DNA of 64,000 nucleotides from Arenicella chitinivorans. GTDB taxonomy: Bacteria > Pseudomonadota > Gammaproteobacteria > Arenicellales > Arenicellaceae. The notes beneath the pieces were generated by a model. That model was not told the DNA's origin. It was given only the letters and a program-made list of their open reading frames with translations, and did not search any database. Position numbers and translations under genes: made by a program. Of this stretch, positions 25,417 through 34,897 are shown piece by piece. Where the stretch lies: the NCBI RefSeq assembly GCF_014651515.1, contig NZ_BMXA01000002.1, positions 124,001 through 188,000 on the forward strand. The letters run 5' to 3'. Position 1 is the stretch's first letter. Each line of letters begins with the position of its first letter.

Positions 25417-26244
25417 TTAATCGGTTGGCGTGTCAGTGGTGTGAAGCGCAAAGACGCGGCGCACATTGTTCGTAGTAACTCGGGCAACTTCTGCCGGCGA
25501 TACCTGCTTAATTTCGGCCAGCGTATCGCGCACGAAATGCAAGTACGCTGGGCTATTACGTTCACCATGATGTGCAGACACCGTCATATCCGGCGCATCT
25601 GTCTCCAGAACAATCGTGTCCAGAGGGAGCTGCCGAGCCAGTTCCCGCAGTTTACGAGAGCGAGTGAATGTCAGCATGCCACCAAAACCAAGCAAAAAAC
25701 CGAGATCAATATAACGCTGCGCTTGTTGAATACTGCCATTGAACGCGTGTATGATCCCGCCGCTTAAGCCGGTTTGTGCCAGCAAAGACAAGCAGGGGTC
25801 ATGGGCTTTACGATTGTGAATGATGACCGGCAATGCATGTTGTTTTGCGATCATTAACTGCTTATCGAAAAACGCCAGTTGCTTATCCGGGTCGTTGACC
25901 GCTCGCTTGCCAATGCGATGAAAATCCAGCCCGATCTCACCAATCGCCACCGGTCGGTGTTGCGCGATTAGATGATCAAGTTCGCTCAGGTGTTGTGGCT
26001 GGTGTTGATCAATAAACAGCGGATGCAGGCCGAGCGCTAAATGCAGTCGGAGCTGCCCCAGTGATGTGTGTCTGTCTTGGCAAATTTCTCTCGTGCGACG
26101 CCAAGTGTCTGCTGACACAGCGGGTACGATGATGTCGAAAACACCATGCTGACAGCACGATTCAAGCACCGCACCACGATCTGGATCAAAGTCCGGAAAA
26201 TCCAGGTGGCAATGTGTATCGATCATCTGTTCGGTATTCGGCAT
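25417..26244 (-). CDS. tatD: TatD-family metal-dependent hydrolase
   Basis: A TatD-type DNase/hydrolase of about 275 residues. Metal ligands are visible: MIDTHCHLDFPDFD at the start, AIGEIGLDFH, VIIHNRKAHD and VLETDAPDMTVSAHHGERNSP. The longer frame from 26262 begins with a TTG; ATG 26244 gives MPNTEQMIDTHCHLD and is the likely start. Same-strand neighbour of the CinA-like gene, divergent from tcdA. Confidence 0.92.
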   Translation of the reverse strand: MPNTEQMIDTHCHLDFPDFDPDRGAVLESCCQHGVFDIIVPAVSADTWRRTREICQDRHTSLGQLRLHLALGLHPLFIDQHQPQHLSELDHLIAQHRPVAIGEIGLDFHRIGKRAVNDPDKQLAFFDKQLMIAKQHALPVIIHNRKAHDPCLSLLAQTGLSGGIIHAFNGSIQQAQRYIDLGFLLGFGGMLTFTRSRKLRELARQLPLDTIVLETDAPDMTVSAHHGERNSPAYLHFVRDTLAEIKQVSPAEVARVTTNNVRRVFALHTTDTPTD

Positions 26245-26352
26245 TGGTAAAGTGTAACGCAAATATTTACGCGAAGCGCTGCGGGTTTGATGCGACGATG
26301 AAGGCGTTTATACTGCAACTGAGCATGCCCTCTCTTTAACTATTTTGGAACC

Positions 26353-27186
26353 ATGATGCCCGAACCACTTATGCACAGCGAATTAACACCGGACGCCGAT
26401 CACGCGCGACGGTTTGGTGGGATCGCACGTTTGTATGGTGATGCGGGCTTGCAACGGCTTAGTCAAGCGCATATCTGTGTGATTGGTGTCGGTGGGGTCG
26501 GGTCATGGGTGGTCGAAAGTCTGGCACGCAGCGCTGTTGGTAGGTTGACGCTGATTGATATGGACATGGTGGCGCTGTCGAATGTGAACCGTCAGATTTT
26601 GGCGACCTCCGAGACAGTGGGGCGCGACAAAATTCGCGTATTACAGGACCGTGTTAAGCAAATTAATCCGCAATGTGCAGTTGAGCTAGTTGATGATTTT
26701 ATCCGGCCCGAGAACGTCGCTGACCTGTTGTGCTCTCGGTTCGACTACGTGGTTGACTGTATTGACGATTTTCGTTGTAAGGCCGCGTTGATCGCGCATT
26801 GCCGTGTGGCAAAGATCAAGGTCATCACTGTTGGTGGTGCTGGGGGGCAAATAGACCCAACCAAGATTCGACAGTCTGATTTATCACGCACCCAGCATGA
26901 TGTACTGTTAGCCAGAACCCGCAAGCTTTTACGCCAGTCATATGGTTTGCCACGAAACCCTAAACGCAGCTTTGGCGTACCCTGTGTGTATTCGGATGAA
27001 CAACTGGTGTTCCCGGATGGCGCCGGCGGTGTGAGTCTGCAACGACCTCTGCCATCGGGCGACGGTAGTCAAAGTAATGCTCTGAGCTGTGCCGGTGGAT
27101 TGGGGTCTATCACGCACGTAACCGCCACGTTCGGTTTACTTGCGGCCGGGTATATATTGAATGCGTTGGCGCATGAAGGCGACTAA
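26353..27186 (+). CDS. tcdA: tRNA threonylcarbamoyladenosine dehydratase
   Basis: A 277-residue E1-like enzyme (TcdA/CsdL) that cyclises t6A to ct6A in tRNA. ATP-binding VIGVGGVGSWVVESLARSAVG, then DMDMVALSNVNRQ, DYVVDCIDDF and the Cys pair in SNALSCAGGLGS and FGVPCVYSDE. A GGA precedes the tandem ATGATG start. The radical SAM gene starts five bases after its stop. Confidence 0.93.
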   Translation: MMPEPLMHSELTPDADHARRFGGIARLYGDAGLQRLSQAHICVIGVGGVGSWVVESLARSAVGRLTLIDMDMVALSNVNRQILATSETVGRDKIRVLQDRVKQINPQCAVELVDDFIRPENVADLLCSRFDYVVDCIDDFRCKAALIAHCRVAKIKVITVGGAGGQIDPTKIRQSDLSRTQHDVLLARTRKLLRQSYGLPRNPKRSFGVPCVYSDEQLVFPDGAGGVSLQRPLPSGDGSQSNALSCAGGLGSITHVTATFGLLAAGYILNALAHEGD

Positions 27187-27190
27187 CTCA

Positions 27191-28732
27191 ATGGCAAGGC
27201 ACAACATGGCGGAAATTGTTCTGTGCACACTCAATGCACGCTATATCCATGCGTCGTTTGGTCTACGTTATCTAAAGGCGAATCTCGGTGAGTTGAGTGC
27301 GCAGTGTGAAATTCAGGAATTTACCCTCGACGCCAGGCCGGAAGATGTGGTCGAGTTGATTCTGGCATCGAACCCTAAAATTGTTGGTTTTGGCGTCTAT
27401 ATATGGAATGTGGTGCAAACCGAAAAGGTCGTGAGTTTGCTAAAAGTCGTGGCGCCGGATGTCATCGTGGTTCTAGGTGGCCCGGAAGTCAGCTATGAAT
27501 ATGAATCACAACCGATTGTTGTTGCGTGCGATTATCTGATTACCGGCTGGGGCGAAACCAGTTTTGCGAGTTTGGCGCGTGATCTGTTATCGGGTCGGAG
27601 CCGTTCGGCCAAGGTGATTCAAGGTGAACAGCCCAAGCTGGATGCGATTACCATGCCGTATCACTTGTACAGCGACGACGACATTCAGCACCGACTTCTC
27701 TATGTGGAGGCCTCTCGCGGTTGTCCGTTCAAGTGCGAGTTCTGTCTGTCGGCGCTGGATAAAACCGCTTGGCCATTTGATTTGGACGAATTTTTGCTGC
27801 AGATGGCCTTGTTGTACGAGCGTGGCGCGCGCCACTTTAAATTCGTGGATCGCACCTTCAACCTCAAGATCAAGAACAGCTTGCGTATACTGCAGTTTTT
27901 TCTAGATCGCATGGGCGATGATTTGTTTTTACACTTTGAAGTGATTCCAGATCACCTGCCGGAGGCTCTTAAGTCCATGATTCAGCAGTTCCCGGCGGGG
28001 AGTCTGCAGTTTGAGATCGGCATTCAAACCTTTAACCCCGAAGTGCAGAGTCTGATTAGTCGTCGTCAGGATAACGATAAAGCCAAGCAGAACTTGGCTT
28101 GGATTCGGCAGCATACGAATGCCTATATTCATGCAGATCTGATTTTTGGCCTACCGGGTGAGGATCGTGGTAGTTTTGCCCGCAGTTTCGATGCCTTGTA
28201 TGCGCTCCGACCACATGAAATTCAGGTCGGCATTCTGAAACGCTTGAAAGGGTCGCCTATTATTCGCCATACCGAGTCACACGAGCTGCGTTTTAATCCG
28301 AACCCGCCCTACAGCATCGTGGCGAATCGGGATATTTCATTCGACGATGTGCAGACCATGGCAAGATTTGCGCGTTATTGGGGTTTGATCGGCAATTCTG
28401 GGCGCTTTACGCATTCTCTACCCTTGATATTAGACGTGAGTTCGTCACCATTTGAGCGATTTTTAATGCTGGCCGATGCGATTTTTGAGTTGACTGGACA
28501 AACTCATAAAATTTCGTTGCTGCGCTTGTTCGATTTGGTGTTCGATATAGCAGTTTCAAGGCTCTCAGTGGACGCTGAGGCACTCAAAGCGAATATTACC
28601 TTAGACCACCGTGAGTCGGGACTAAAGTCGATACCCAAGTGTCTCACAGGCGACAATATTACGCATAAATCTGGTTACAGTGAGCATCAGCCGCGACGCA
28701 GCAACTCAACTCGACAAGCACGTCATCGGTGA
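27191..28732 (+). CDS. B12-binding-domain radical SAM protein (DUF4080 type)
   Basis: A radical SAM enzyme of about 513 residues: N-terminal cobalamin-binding-like fold (LNARYIHASFGLRYLKANL, VGFGVYIWNV, VVLGGPEVSYEYE) and radical SAM CxxxCxxC at SRGCPFKCEFCLSALD, with RHFKFVDRTFNL and FGLPGEDR further on. The C-terminus resembles DUF4080. These enzymes methylate or rearrange unidentified substrates. Start is ambiguous: ATG 27191 or ATG 27206 (better spaced AAGG); any longer frame would lie inside tcdA. Confidence 0.88.
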   Translation: MARHNMAEIVLCTLNARYIHASFGLRYLKANLGELSAQCEIQEFTLDARPEDVVELILASNPKIVGFGVYIWNVVQTEKVVSLLKVVAPDVIVVLGGPEVSYEYESQPIVVACDYLITGWGETSFASLARDLLSGRSRSAKVIQGEQPKLDAITMPYHLYSDDDIQHRLLYVEASRGCPFKCEFCLSALDKTAWPFDLDEFLLQMALLYERGARHFKFVDRTFNLKIKNSLRILQFFLDRMGDDLFLHFEVIPDHLPEALKSMIQQFPAGSLQFEIGIQTFNPEVQSLISRRQDNDKAKQNLAWIRQHTNAYIHADLIFGLPGEDRGSFARSFDALYALRPHEIQVGILKRLKGSPIIRHTESHELRFNPNPPYSIVANRDISFDDVQTMARFARYWGLIGNSGRFTHSLPLILDVSSSPFERFLMLADAIFELTGQTHKISLLRLFDLVFDIAVSRLSVDAEALKANITLDHRESGLKSIPKCLTGDNITHKSGYSEHQPRRSNSTRQARHR

Positions 28733-28771
28733 ACAAAAAACGGACATGGCGGTGCGCTGATTGTCAACCCG

Positions 28772-28808
28772 GTGACACAAATTTGTGCCAAATGTCGCAA
28801 ATTGTCAC
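28772..28808. repeat. Inverted repeat between radical SAM gene and small gene
   Basis: GTGACA (28772-28777) and TGTCAC (28803-28808) pair perfectly; inside, ATTTG (about 28781) can pair with CAAAT (28798-28802), giving an eleven-pair interrupted stem. Just 39 bases after the radical SAM stop. It may be a terminator-like hairpin or an operator for the downstream gene; no T-run follows. Confidence 0.5.
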
Positions 28809-29000
28809 AGAAATAAACTTATAATAATCAATGGCTTATGATTGTTTTTCTGTGTGGAACATTTTTCAAAAAAGCGTTTGTTTCACAGCTTAATCGTCAG
28901 TATAAATTAACCTATCGCAGGCAGTGGTAGCGCCTCGATAGGGAAGCAACTTTGTAGGTTTGCTTGATTTTATCAACCGGGTTAATTGTGGGGATTGGGT

Positions 29001-29240
29001 ATGAAGGTCAATGAGACAATGATTGGACTTTTACAGAAAATCATTAGTAAAGAGCCGGAGCATGCGCACAGTCTAACCGAGGATGATTTTATCTCTGAAG
29101 ATGTTGGGGTTGAGCTGATTCAAATTTATCAGGCGACATCGAATTTAGAAACACGGGAGCTGATAACCGGCTTCATGCAAGAAGCCGGTTATTCATGGCT
29201 AAGACGTTTAGTGACTCGCGACGTAAGTTACTCGGCGTAG
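29001..29240 (+). CDS. Small hypothetical protein
   Basis: A 79-residue acidic protein from ATG 29001 (GGGGA 7 bases before). The frame track extends to TTG 28986, an unlikely start. Sequence is helical and amphipathic in part (TMIGLLQKIIS, VGVELIQIYQATSNLETRELI). I do not recognise the family. Its own 270-base leader and a strong terminator after it suggest a monocistronic, regulated transcript. Confidence 0.6.
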   Translation: MKVNETMIGLLQKIISKEPEHAHSLTEDDFISEDVGVELIQIYQATSNLETRELITGFMQEAGYSWLRRLVTRDVSYSA

Positions 29241-29307
29241 TAAAGAACTCTGTGGTCTTGAGTTAGTAGAGTAGGGTCCAAAGCTCAAGACATTGTGGTG
29301 GGGTAGG

Positions 29308-29354
29308 CCTAACCTTAAGGTGCTCAGTTTGAGTGCCTTGGGTTAGGTTTTTTT
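29308..29354 (+). terminator. Intrinsic terminator after the small gene
   Basis: CCTAACC (29308-29314) and GGTTAGG (29341-29347) form the outer stem, AAGG and CCTT an inner one, and TGCTCA/TGAGTG pair toward a small loop; a run of seven T follows immediately (29348-29354). This is a textbook rho-independent terminator on the plus strand. Confidence 0.9.
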
Positions 29355-29457
29355 ATGTCTGATGTTTTTAATTGCAGTCCACAACGGGCATAATCCGACA
29401 CTCGTACTCACACCGAGCGGTGTCGAGGCTAATTTACGAAAAGTATTAGGAATTTCC

Positions 29458-29940
29458 ATGATTAAACAAAATACCGTCGTCACCATGCACTATGAACTCA
29501 AAAATGCAGAGGGTCAGGTGCTGGATTCATCCAAAGACCAGGAACCATTGGTCTACTTGCACGGCGCGGGCAACATTATTATTGGACTTGAAGAGCAGCT
29601 GGAAGGTAAAACAGTCGGCGATCAGGTTAATGCAGTGGTAGCACCAGAAAAAGCCTATGGCATGCCAGTGGACGCATTGATTCAAACCGTGCCACGTGAA
29701 GCATTCGGAGCTGAAATTGATAAAGTTGAAGTTGGTATGCGTTTTCAAGCTGAAACCGAGCAAGGTCCAGTTCCAGTGGTAGTCACTGGAATGGATGACA
29801 CAACGGTCACGGTAGATGGCAACCATCCATTGGCGGGGCAGCAATTGCACTTTGATGTCACAATTTCTGCAGTGCGTGACGCCTCGGCTGAAGAGGTTGA
29901 GCATGGCCATGTACACGGACCTGGTGGCCATCAGCACTAA
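29458..29940 (+). CDS. slyD: SlyD-like FKBP-type peptidyl-prolyl isomerase
   Basis: A 160-residue prolyl isomerase and chaperone. FKBP core: TVVTMHYELKNAEGQVLDSS, YLHGAGNIIIGLEEQLEGK, VVAPEKAYG; the insert-in-flap domain follows; the C-terminus is His-rich (HGHVHGPGGHQH), expected to bind Ni or other divalent metals as in SlyD. ATG 29458 is preceded by AGGAA; the longer frame has no ribosome site. Followed 15 bases on by an acyltransferase gene. Confidence 0.93.
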   Translation: MIKQNTVVTMHYELKNAEGQVLDSSKDQEPLVYLHGAGNIIIGLEEQLEGKTVGDQVNAVVAPEKAYGMPVDALIQTVPREAFGAEIDKVEVGMRFQAETEQGPVPVVVTGMDDTTVTVDGNHPLAGQQLHFDVTISAVRDASAEEVEHGHVHGPGGHQH

Positions 29941-29955
29941 CTACTTCGTCTCCGT

Positions 29956-30729
29956 ATGGACAAGCACGCACGACCAGGCCTGTCAGAAGGCACCTTACAC
30001 GAGCAACTGACGGACAGCAGTAAGTCGGCCTTTGGGCGGTATCAGGATCTGGCCTTAGGGTCGGATAGTATTTGGTATTTGCTCAAGTACGAACTGATTA
30101 TGTTATTCAGTTCTTGGGTGCCGGGTGCTTTGGGTCTGGTTCTGCGCAAAGTGCTCTACCCGTTAGTGCTCGGCGCAGTCGGGCGCAACGTGGTGTTTGG
30201 GCAAGGTGTCACGATACGCCATGGCCTGAAGATCCATATCGGTGATGGCGTCATCATCGACGATGGCGCGGTGCTGGATGCCAAGGGTGGCTCTAACCAG
30301 GGAATTCATGTCGGGGCCAACACCATTATCAGCCGCAACGTAGTCTTGTCGTGTAAAAATGGCGATATTCATATTGGGCAAGGGTGCACAGTCGGCATCA
30401 GTACGCTCGTGCATGCAATGGAAGGCAGTAATGTTTCGATCGGTGACGAAGTGCTGATCGGTGCTTTCGGCTACTTTATTGGCAGTGGTCCGTACGTCAC
30501 AGACGATCTCGAATTGCCGTTCAAGAAGCAAGGCATGCAACCTTTGGGTGGTATCAGTATTGCTGACAATGTCTGGTTTGGAAGTCACGTGCAAGTGTTG
30601 GATGGCGTCTCCATCGGCACTGGCAGCATCGTCGGCGCCAGTACGGTGGTGAACAAACCGGTCGCAGACTATGACGTCGTTGCTGGTGTGCCAATGCGCG
30701 TGCTGAAGAATCGACGCAATGACCAGTAA
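29956..30729 (+). CDS. Left-handed beta-helix (hexapeptide) acyltransferase
   Basis: A 257-residue protein with an N-terminal helical part (about 1-70) followed by hexapeptide repeats of the I/V-G-x-x-x-x type (GDGVIIDDGAVLDAKGG, IHVGANTIISRNVV, ISIADNVWFGSHVQVLDGV, GTGSIVGASTVVNKP), and the usual ending DYDVVAGVPMRVLKNR. Family members O-acetylate sugars or serine; here neighbours are an envelope flippase-type protein, so exopolysaccharide or lipid modification is plausible. Confidence 0.85.
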   Translation: MDKHARPGLSEGTLHEQLTDSSKSAFGRYQDLALGSDSIWYLLKYELIMLFSSWVPGALGLVLRKVLYPLVLGAVGRNVVFGQGVTIRHGLKIHIGDGVIIDDGAVLDAKGGSNQGIHVGANTIISRNVVLSCKNGDIHIGQGCTVGISTLVHAMEGSNVSIGDEVLIGAFGYFIGSGPYVTDDLELPFKKQGMQPLGGISIADNVWFGSHVQVLDGVSIGTGSIVGASTVVNKPVADYDVVAGVPMRVLKNRRNDQ

Positions 30730-30812
30730 GCGCGTCGGTTAAAGATTACACCTTTGTATGCGTCCAGTGCAGCCGGTCTGCGCTACACTGTGGTGACTAT
30801 TGAAATGTTGCC

Positions 30813-32930
30813 GTGCACCCTATGATTAAACATTTATGGCGGATTGGCTTGTCGATCGCAGTGTCGATGGGCATCCTCGCGCTTCTGCTGCAGCTGCTCA
30901 CTTCGGGCCTGCCGGAGGATCAGCGCCCCAGTGTGCTAGCCGCGTTGCAGAACACCAACCTGAGCTTGGCTCTGAGTTACCTTTGCTTGGGCTTGATTGC
31001 TTTAGTTGTTCGGGCGCGACGTTATCAATTATTGCTCGAGATGAGCGGCGAAGAGTCGGTTCCAAATTTGCGGCAAATGGCTTTGGTGACGGGTGTCCGC
31101 AATATGATTGTGGATATGTTTCCAAGCCGCTTGGGGGAGCTTGGTTATGTCGGTCTACTGAATCGAGGTTATGGCGTTAAAATTCAACATTGCGTGAGCT
31201 CCCTGTCGATAACGATTGCGTTCGACTTTATTGCCGTGCTGATGGTGATCTTGCTCATACTGCTAAAACAGCTCATAGTTGGCGAAGTACAGGGCTGGGC
31301 TTTGGGTGCGTTAATCACTGCGGCTGTGTTGTCGGTCGTAGCGATCATGGGATTATTCGTTATTACGCCATGGGTAAATAGCTACTTGCAGCGAATCCAA
31401 CCGCGAAAGTCGGACTCGTTGTTGGCAAAAGTACTGCAGCTGGCGAATGATTTAACCGTGAGCTTGCAAACAGTTCGACGTGCGGGTCGTTCCGCAACGG
31501 TGTTGGGCTTGTCACTGCTTATTCGATTGCTCAAATATGCTGGTATGTACTTATTGTTTGTCGCCGTGGCCGGCCCGAGTTTTTCGATGCTGGCGCAATT
31601 GCCAGCTGAACAGGTAATCGGCGCGCTGATTGGTGGTGAGATTGGTGCCAGTATGCCAATCCCGACTTTCATGAGCTTTGGTGCCTACGAAGCGGGTTCG
31701 ACGCTGGTGTTTCAACTGCTGGGCGTGGCAGATCAGGCTGCGGCATTCGTTACGATGTTGTCTGTGCATATTTGGAGTCAAGTTATGGACTATTTGCTCG
31801 GTGGACTATTTTTGGCCATCTTCGTTTGGGTTGTTCGTGGGCGCGGCGCAGCAGGCGATCAGCGGCCTGAGCGAGGCGGCTGGTTAGCCGGGCTGAAGCT
31901 GGTATTGGCGGGATTTGTGTTGTTAACCAGCTCGGGATTTCTTGCGTATCAATTGTGGGCAGCCAGTAAACTGGGTGCGTTGGCACCGCCGGCAGCGGGG
32001 GTAGAGAGTCAAACTGCAAGCAGCGAACGGCAACAGGCATTAGCGTCGTTGCAAGGGCTACGCGGTTTTGTACTCTTCAGTTCCAATCGCGATGGTAACC
32101 ACGACATCTTTCGTCTAAATTTGGCGGATTTTTCCCTCAGTAAAGTAACCGAGCATCCACATACCGAAACCTATCCACGGGTATCACCAGATGGAACACG
32201 AATGGTGTTTGCGCGCGCGCACCAAATCTGGGTGTCTCAACGCAATACGCTGGCTTGGGACGTGATGTTGTTGGATCTTGAAACAGGCGAGGAGCGGCAG
32301 TTGGCCAAAGCAGCGACGGCGCCAAATTGGATTAATACGAATGAAGTAAGCTATTTGCTCGATGGGCAGAATGTGGTCCGGCACAATATCTCGACCGGGC
32401 AAACCAGCACTGTATTGGTACCGGGACTTAATAATCGCTTACCAACCAGCGCCAAACTGCAAAATCCGCATGTCGATGCTCAGTCGGGCGAAGTCAGTTT
32501 TACGGGACGGCAGAATGAGATTGGTTCGCCGCATGGGCATTGGGGAACCGCCTTGACACGTCAAGGTGCGATTCAGCCCGTGTTAGAAGGTTGTGAGCTG
32601 CGATGGTGGCAGGATGGTAGCGGTTTGTATCAGGTGGCGAAAGGCGGGCGCGACAATGATTTACGCATTGTGAGCTTGTCGCCTGACACGCTTGAGCCGA
32701 CGACATTAATTGACTTGGCTGGTGAGTTCAGCCATGAGTATTGGCCATTCGAATCCAACGATGGACGCTATATCGTGTTTGGGGCGAGCCGCGGTAAAGC
32801 GGCACATGAACATGACGTGGCCGATTACGAGATATTTCTGTGGCGTCGCGGCAGTGATGCAGACACCGCAACCCGTCTGACGTTTCACAGTGGCAATGAC
32901 AACTGGCCGTCAGTGTATATTCAGGAATAA
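30813..32930 (+). CDS. Flippase-like (LPG-synthase TM type) protein fused to PD40 beta-propeller
   Basis: A 705-residue membrane protein. Residues about 1-330 have the eight-helix lysylphosphatidylglycerol-synthase/UPF0104 membrane domain (RMALVTGVRNMIVDMFPSRLGELGYVGLLNRG, GGEIGASMPIPTF-SFGAYEAG). A further helix (about 365-390) leads to a C-terminal periplasmic-side domain with TolB-like PD40 repeats (GFVLFSSNRDGNHDIFRLNL, TYPRVSPDGTRMVFAR, GRYIVFGASRG). This pairing is unusual. Start GTG 30813 or ATG 30822; neither has a clear ribosome site. Confidence 0.82.
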   Translation: MHPMIKHLWRIGLSIAVSMGILALLLQLLTSGLPEDQRPSVLAALQNTNLSLALSYLCLGLIALVVRARRYQLLLEMSGEESVPNLRQMALVTGVRNMIVDMFPSRLGELGYVGLLNRGYGVKIQHCVSSLSITIAFDFIAVLMVILLILLKQLIVGEVQGWALGALITAAVLSVVAIMGLFVITPWVNSYLQRIQPRKSDSLLAKVLQLANDLTVSLQTVRRAGRSATVLGLSLLIRLLKYAGMYLLFVAVAGPSFSMLAQLPAEQVIGALIGGEIGASMPIPTFMSFGAYEAGSTLVFQLLGVADQAAAFVTMLSVHIWSQVMDYLLGGLFLAIFVWVVRGRGAAGDQRPERGGWLAGLKLVLAGFVLLTSSGFLAYQLWAASKLGALAPPAAGVESQTASSERQQALASLQGLRGFVLFSSNRDGNHDIFRLNLADFSLSKVTEHPHTETYPRVSPDGTRMVFARAHQIWVSQRNTLAWDVMLLDLETGEERQLAKAATAPNWINTNEVSYLLDGQNVVRHNISTGQTSTVLVPGLNNRLPTSAKLQNPHVDAQSGEVSFTGRQNEIGSPHGHWGTALTRQGAIQPVLEGCELRWWQDGSGLYQVAKGGRDNDLRIVSLSPDTLEPTTLIDLAGEFSHEYWPFESNDGRYIVFGASRGKAAHEHDVADYEIFLWRRGSDADTATRLTFHSGNDNWPSVYIQE

Positions 32931-32932
32931 GC

Positions 32933-33730
32933 ATGGATAAGCTTACGATCAGTGGCTTGTATTTACATCCGCTGAAGTCCGCAGCGGCGCTGATAGTCGA
33001 GGCGTTAAACTTCGATTCGCGTGGCCCGCAATTCGATCGTCATTGGATGGTAGTCGACCAAAACGGTAAATTTCGAAGTCAACGACATCATCCTAAGATG
33101 AGTCTGATTGAGCCAGTATTGCATGCGGGTCGATTGAGTTTGAAGGCGCCTGGGATGCCGAGAATAGACCTTGGACAACCGGGGTCGTCACAAAGTGTGA
33201 CTGTTTGGGACGATACGCTGATCGCTGGCGATTGTGGTGCGACCGCAGCGAATTGGATGAGCGAGTACTTAGGCGTGATGAGTCGGGTTGTGGTGTTGAC
33301 GCAAGACAGTCTACGACGTGTCGATCGTCAATACAGCAGTGGTGAGGAAACTGTTGGGTTTGCAGATGGTTATCCCTGTTTGATTGCCTCTCAAGCGTCA
33401 TTAGATGATCTAAACCAATATTTGAAGCCGCCCATCGATATGCGCCGCTTTCGTCCAAATATCGTGATTTCAGGCTCAGCGCCGTATGCCGAAGATCAGT
33501 GGCAAAAGTTGAAAATCGGAGACATGATATTCGACTTGGTTAAGCCTTGTTCACGCTGCATTATCCCGTCCATTGACCCCGATAGCGGTGAAAAACAAAT
33601 GGCAGTCAATCAAGTGCTCATGGCGCATCGTCGGCGTGGCCGTAACACTTTTTTCGGGCAGAACGCGATTCACCAGGGGCGGGGAGAGTTGCGTATTGGT
33701 CAGACTGTCGAGGTGATTTCAGAAAAATAA
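32933..33730 (+). CDS. MOSC-domain protein
   Basis: A 265-residue protein of the MOSC family (YcbX/YiiM-like). The N-terminal MOSC beta-barrel part is present (LYLHPLKSAAALIVEAL, GPQFDRHWMVVDQNGKFRSQR), then the core RFRPNIVISGSAPYAEDQW, and a potential molybdopterin Cys in VKPCSRCIIPSIDPDSG. Such proteins use a molybdenum cofactor and reduce or transfer sulfur. It starts two bases after the flippase gene and overlaps the convergent glycosyltransferase by 31 bases. Confidence 0.9.
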   Translation: MDKLTISGLYLHPLKSAAALIVEALNFDSRGPQFDRHWMVVDQNGKFRSQRHHPKMSLIEPVLHAGRLSLKAPGMPRIDLGQPGSSQSVTVWDDTLIAGDCGATAANWMSEYLGVMSRVVVLTQDSLRRVDRQYSSGEETVGFADGYPCLIASQASLDDLNQYLKPPIDMRRFRPNIVISGSAPYAEDQWQKLKIGDMIFDLVKPCSRCIIPSIDPDSGEKQMAVNQVLMAHRRRGRNTFFGQNAIHQGRGELRIGQTVEVISEK

Positions 33731-34896
33731 CGCCGATACGCAGTGCCCAATTGTGCCTCGGTCACACTCCATGAGTAATGGTCGACAAAATGTTTGAAGT
33801 TGACCTCCCCGATCGTTGATAACCCTTCGACTTGGTAGCAATGCGCTCTGAGTTGCTCGATTAATGCGGTGATCGAGTCCGCAAGCGGGTTACTGGGTGG
33901 CAGAAAGTCACGATTATTTTGGGTATTAAAGGCCAAGACCGGTAAGCGATTTGCCAGGTAATTGAGCATCTTCCCACTGCCTTCACCTGCGTCTGCGGAT
34001 TTCGGGTCGATGGCAATGTCGGCAAGTTGCAGCAGCTCCGGTAGGGTCTCAAATGGGACCTGCCCTGTTAATGTGCAGCGATCAGATAGTGCGTGTTTAT
34101 CTAGAAATTGCTGCAGTTTTTCTGTCGGGTAACCGATGATCAAAAAATGCAACGTGGAAATGTCTTGAGTCTGTAGAATGAGTGTGCTCAGATTGTCGAG
34201 ACCTTTCGCTTCCAGTAACGCGCCAGAATAAACAGCCAGAGTCTTATTGGCAGGCAGGTTCCAGTTAGCTATCAACGCGGCCCGTTGGGTCGTATCGAGT
34301 TTGGCTGGCGTGTTGGCGCCGTCTTGTACTAGCGTTATTTTGTGCTCGGGCACGTTAAATTCCTGACGAATCTTTTGGTACGAATGTACTGAGGAGCACA
34401 CAATATGGTCCGCACACCACATCAGAATTCGCTCGATTAATTTGACTGGCGCACGCAACAATGGACGTTTTACGAAGGTGCCGTGGCTTTCCAGCTCGCC
34501 ATACAAGCTGCCCTGCATGTCGGCGATCAGAGGTGTATGACGCCAAAAAAAGAACAACTTGATTATAAAGCCGATCATTAGCCCTTCATGCAAATGCGCG
34601 TGAATGACTTGCGGGCGCAGGGATCGATAGGTTTTCAGGCCAAGCCACAATAGTTTCCAATCTGCCCACAACTTGTATTTGCTGGGACCTGCTTCGGTTT
34701 GGGTGTACTGTTTGATTGGCTTAATGCGGCGAGTGACCACAGTCGGCACTTCTCGACCATGATGATAGGTGCAAACCGTACTGTCAAAGCCGAGCTTGTC
34801 GAGGCAGCGTACAATGCCTTCAATCCGGATGTGGCATCCGCGATCCGCAAAGAACGGCGTTGGCGCAAGATGCATTACGTGGCGGCGTGCAGTCAT
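33700..34896 (-). CDS. Glycosyltransferase family 4 protein
   Basis: A GT4/GT-B fold transferase. From ATG 34896 (three bases into the end of glpD) it has about 398 residues: MHLAPTPFFADRGCHIRIEG at the N-terminus (donor-side of N domain), HAHLHEGLMIGFIIKL, and the C-terminal nucleotide-sugar motif DIAIDPKSADAGEGSGKMLNYLAN. Two upstream in-frame ATGs (34920, 35022) overlap glpD. Role is probably envelope glycan or lipid glycosylation, inferred from nearby genes. Confidence 0.82.
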   Translation of the reverse strand: MTARRHVMHLAPTPFFADRGCHIRIEGIVRCLDKLGFDSTVCTYHHGREVPTVVTRRIKPIKQYTQTEAGPSKYKLWADWKLLWLGLKTYRSLRPQVIHAHLHEGLMIGFIIKLFFFWRHTPLIADMQGSLYGELESHGTFVKRPLLRAPVKLIERILMWCADHIVCSSVHSYQKIRQEFNVPEHKITLVQDGANTPAKLDTTQRAALIANWNLPANKTLAVYSGALLEAKGLDNLSTLILQTQDISTLHFLIIGYPTEKLQQFLDKHALSDRCTLTGQVPFETLPELLQLADIAIDPKSADAGEGSGKMLNYLANRLPVLAFNTQNNRDFLPPSNPLADSITALIEQLRAHCYQVEGLSTIGEVNFKHFVDHYSWSVTEAQLGTAYRRYFSEITSTV

Positions 34897-34897
34897 T

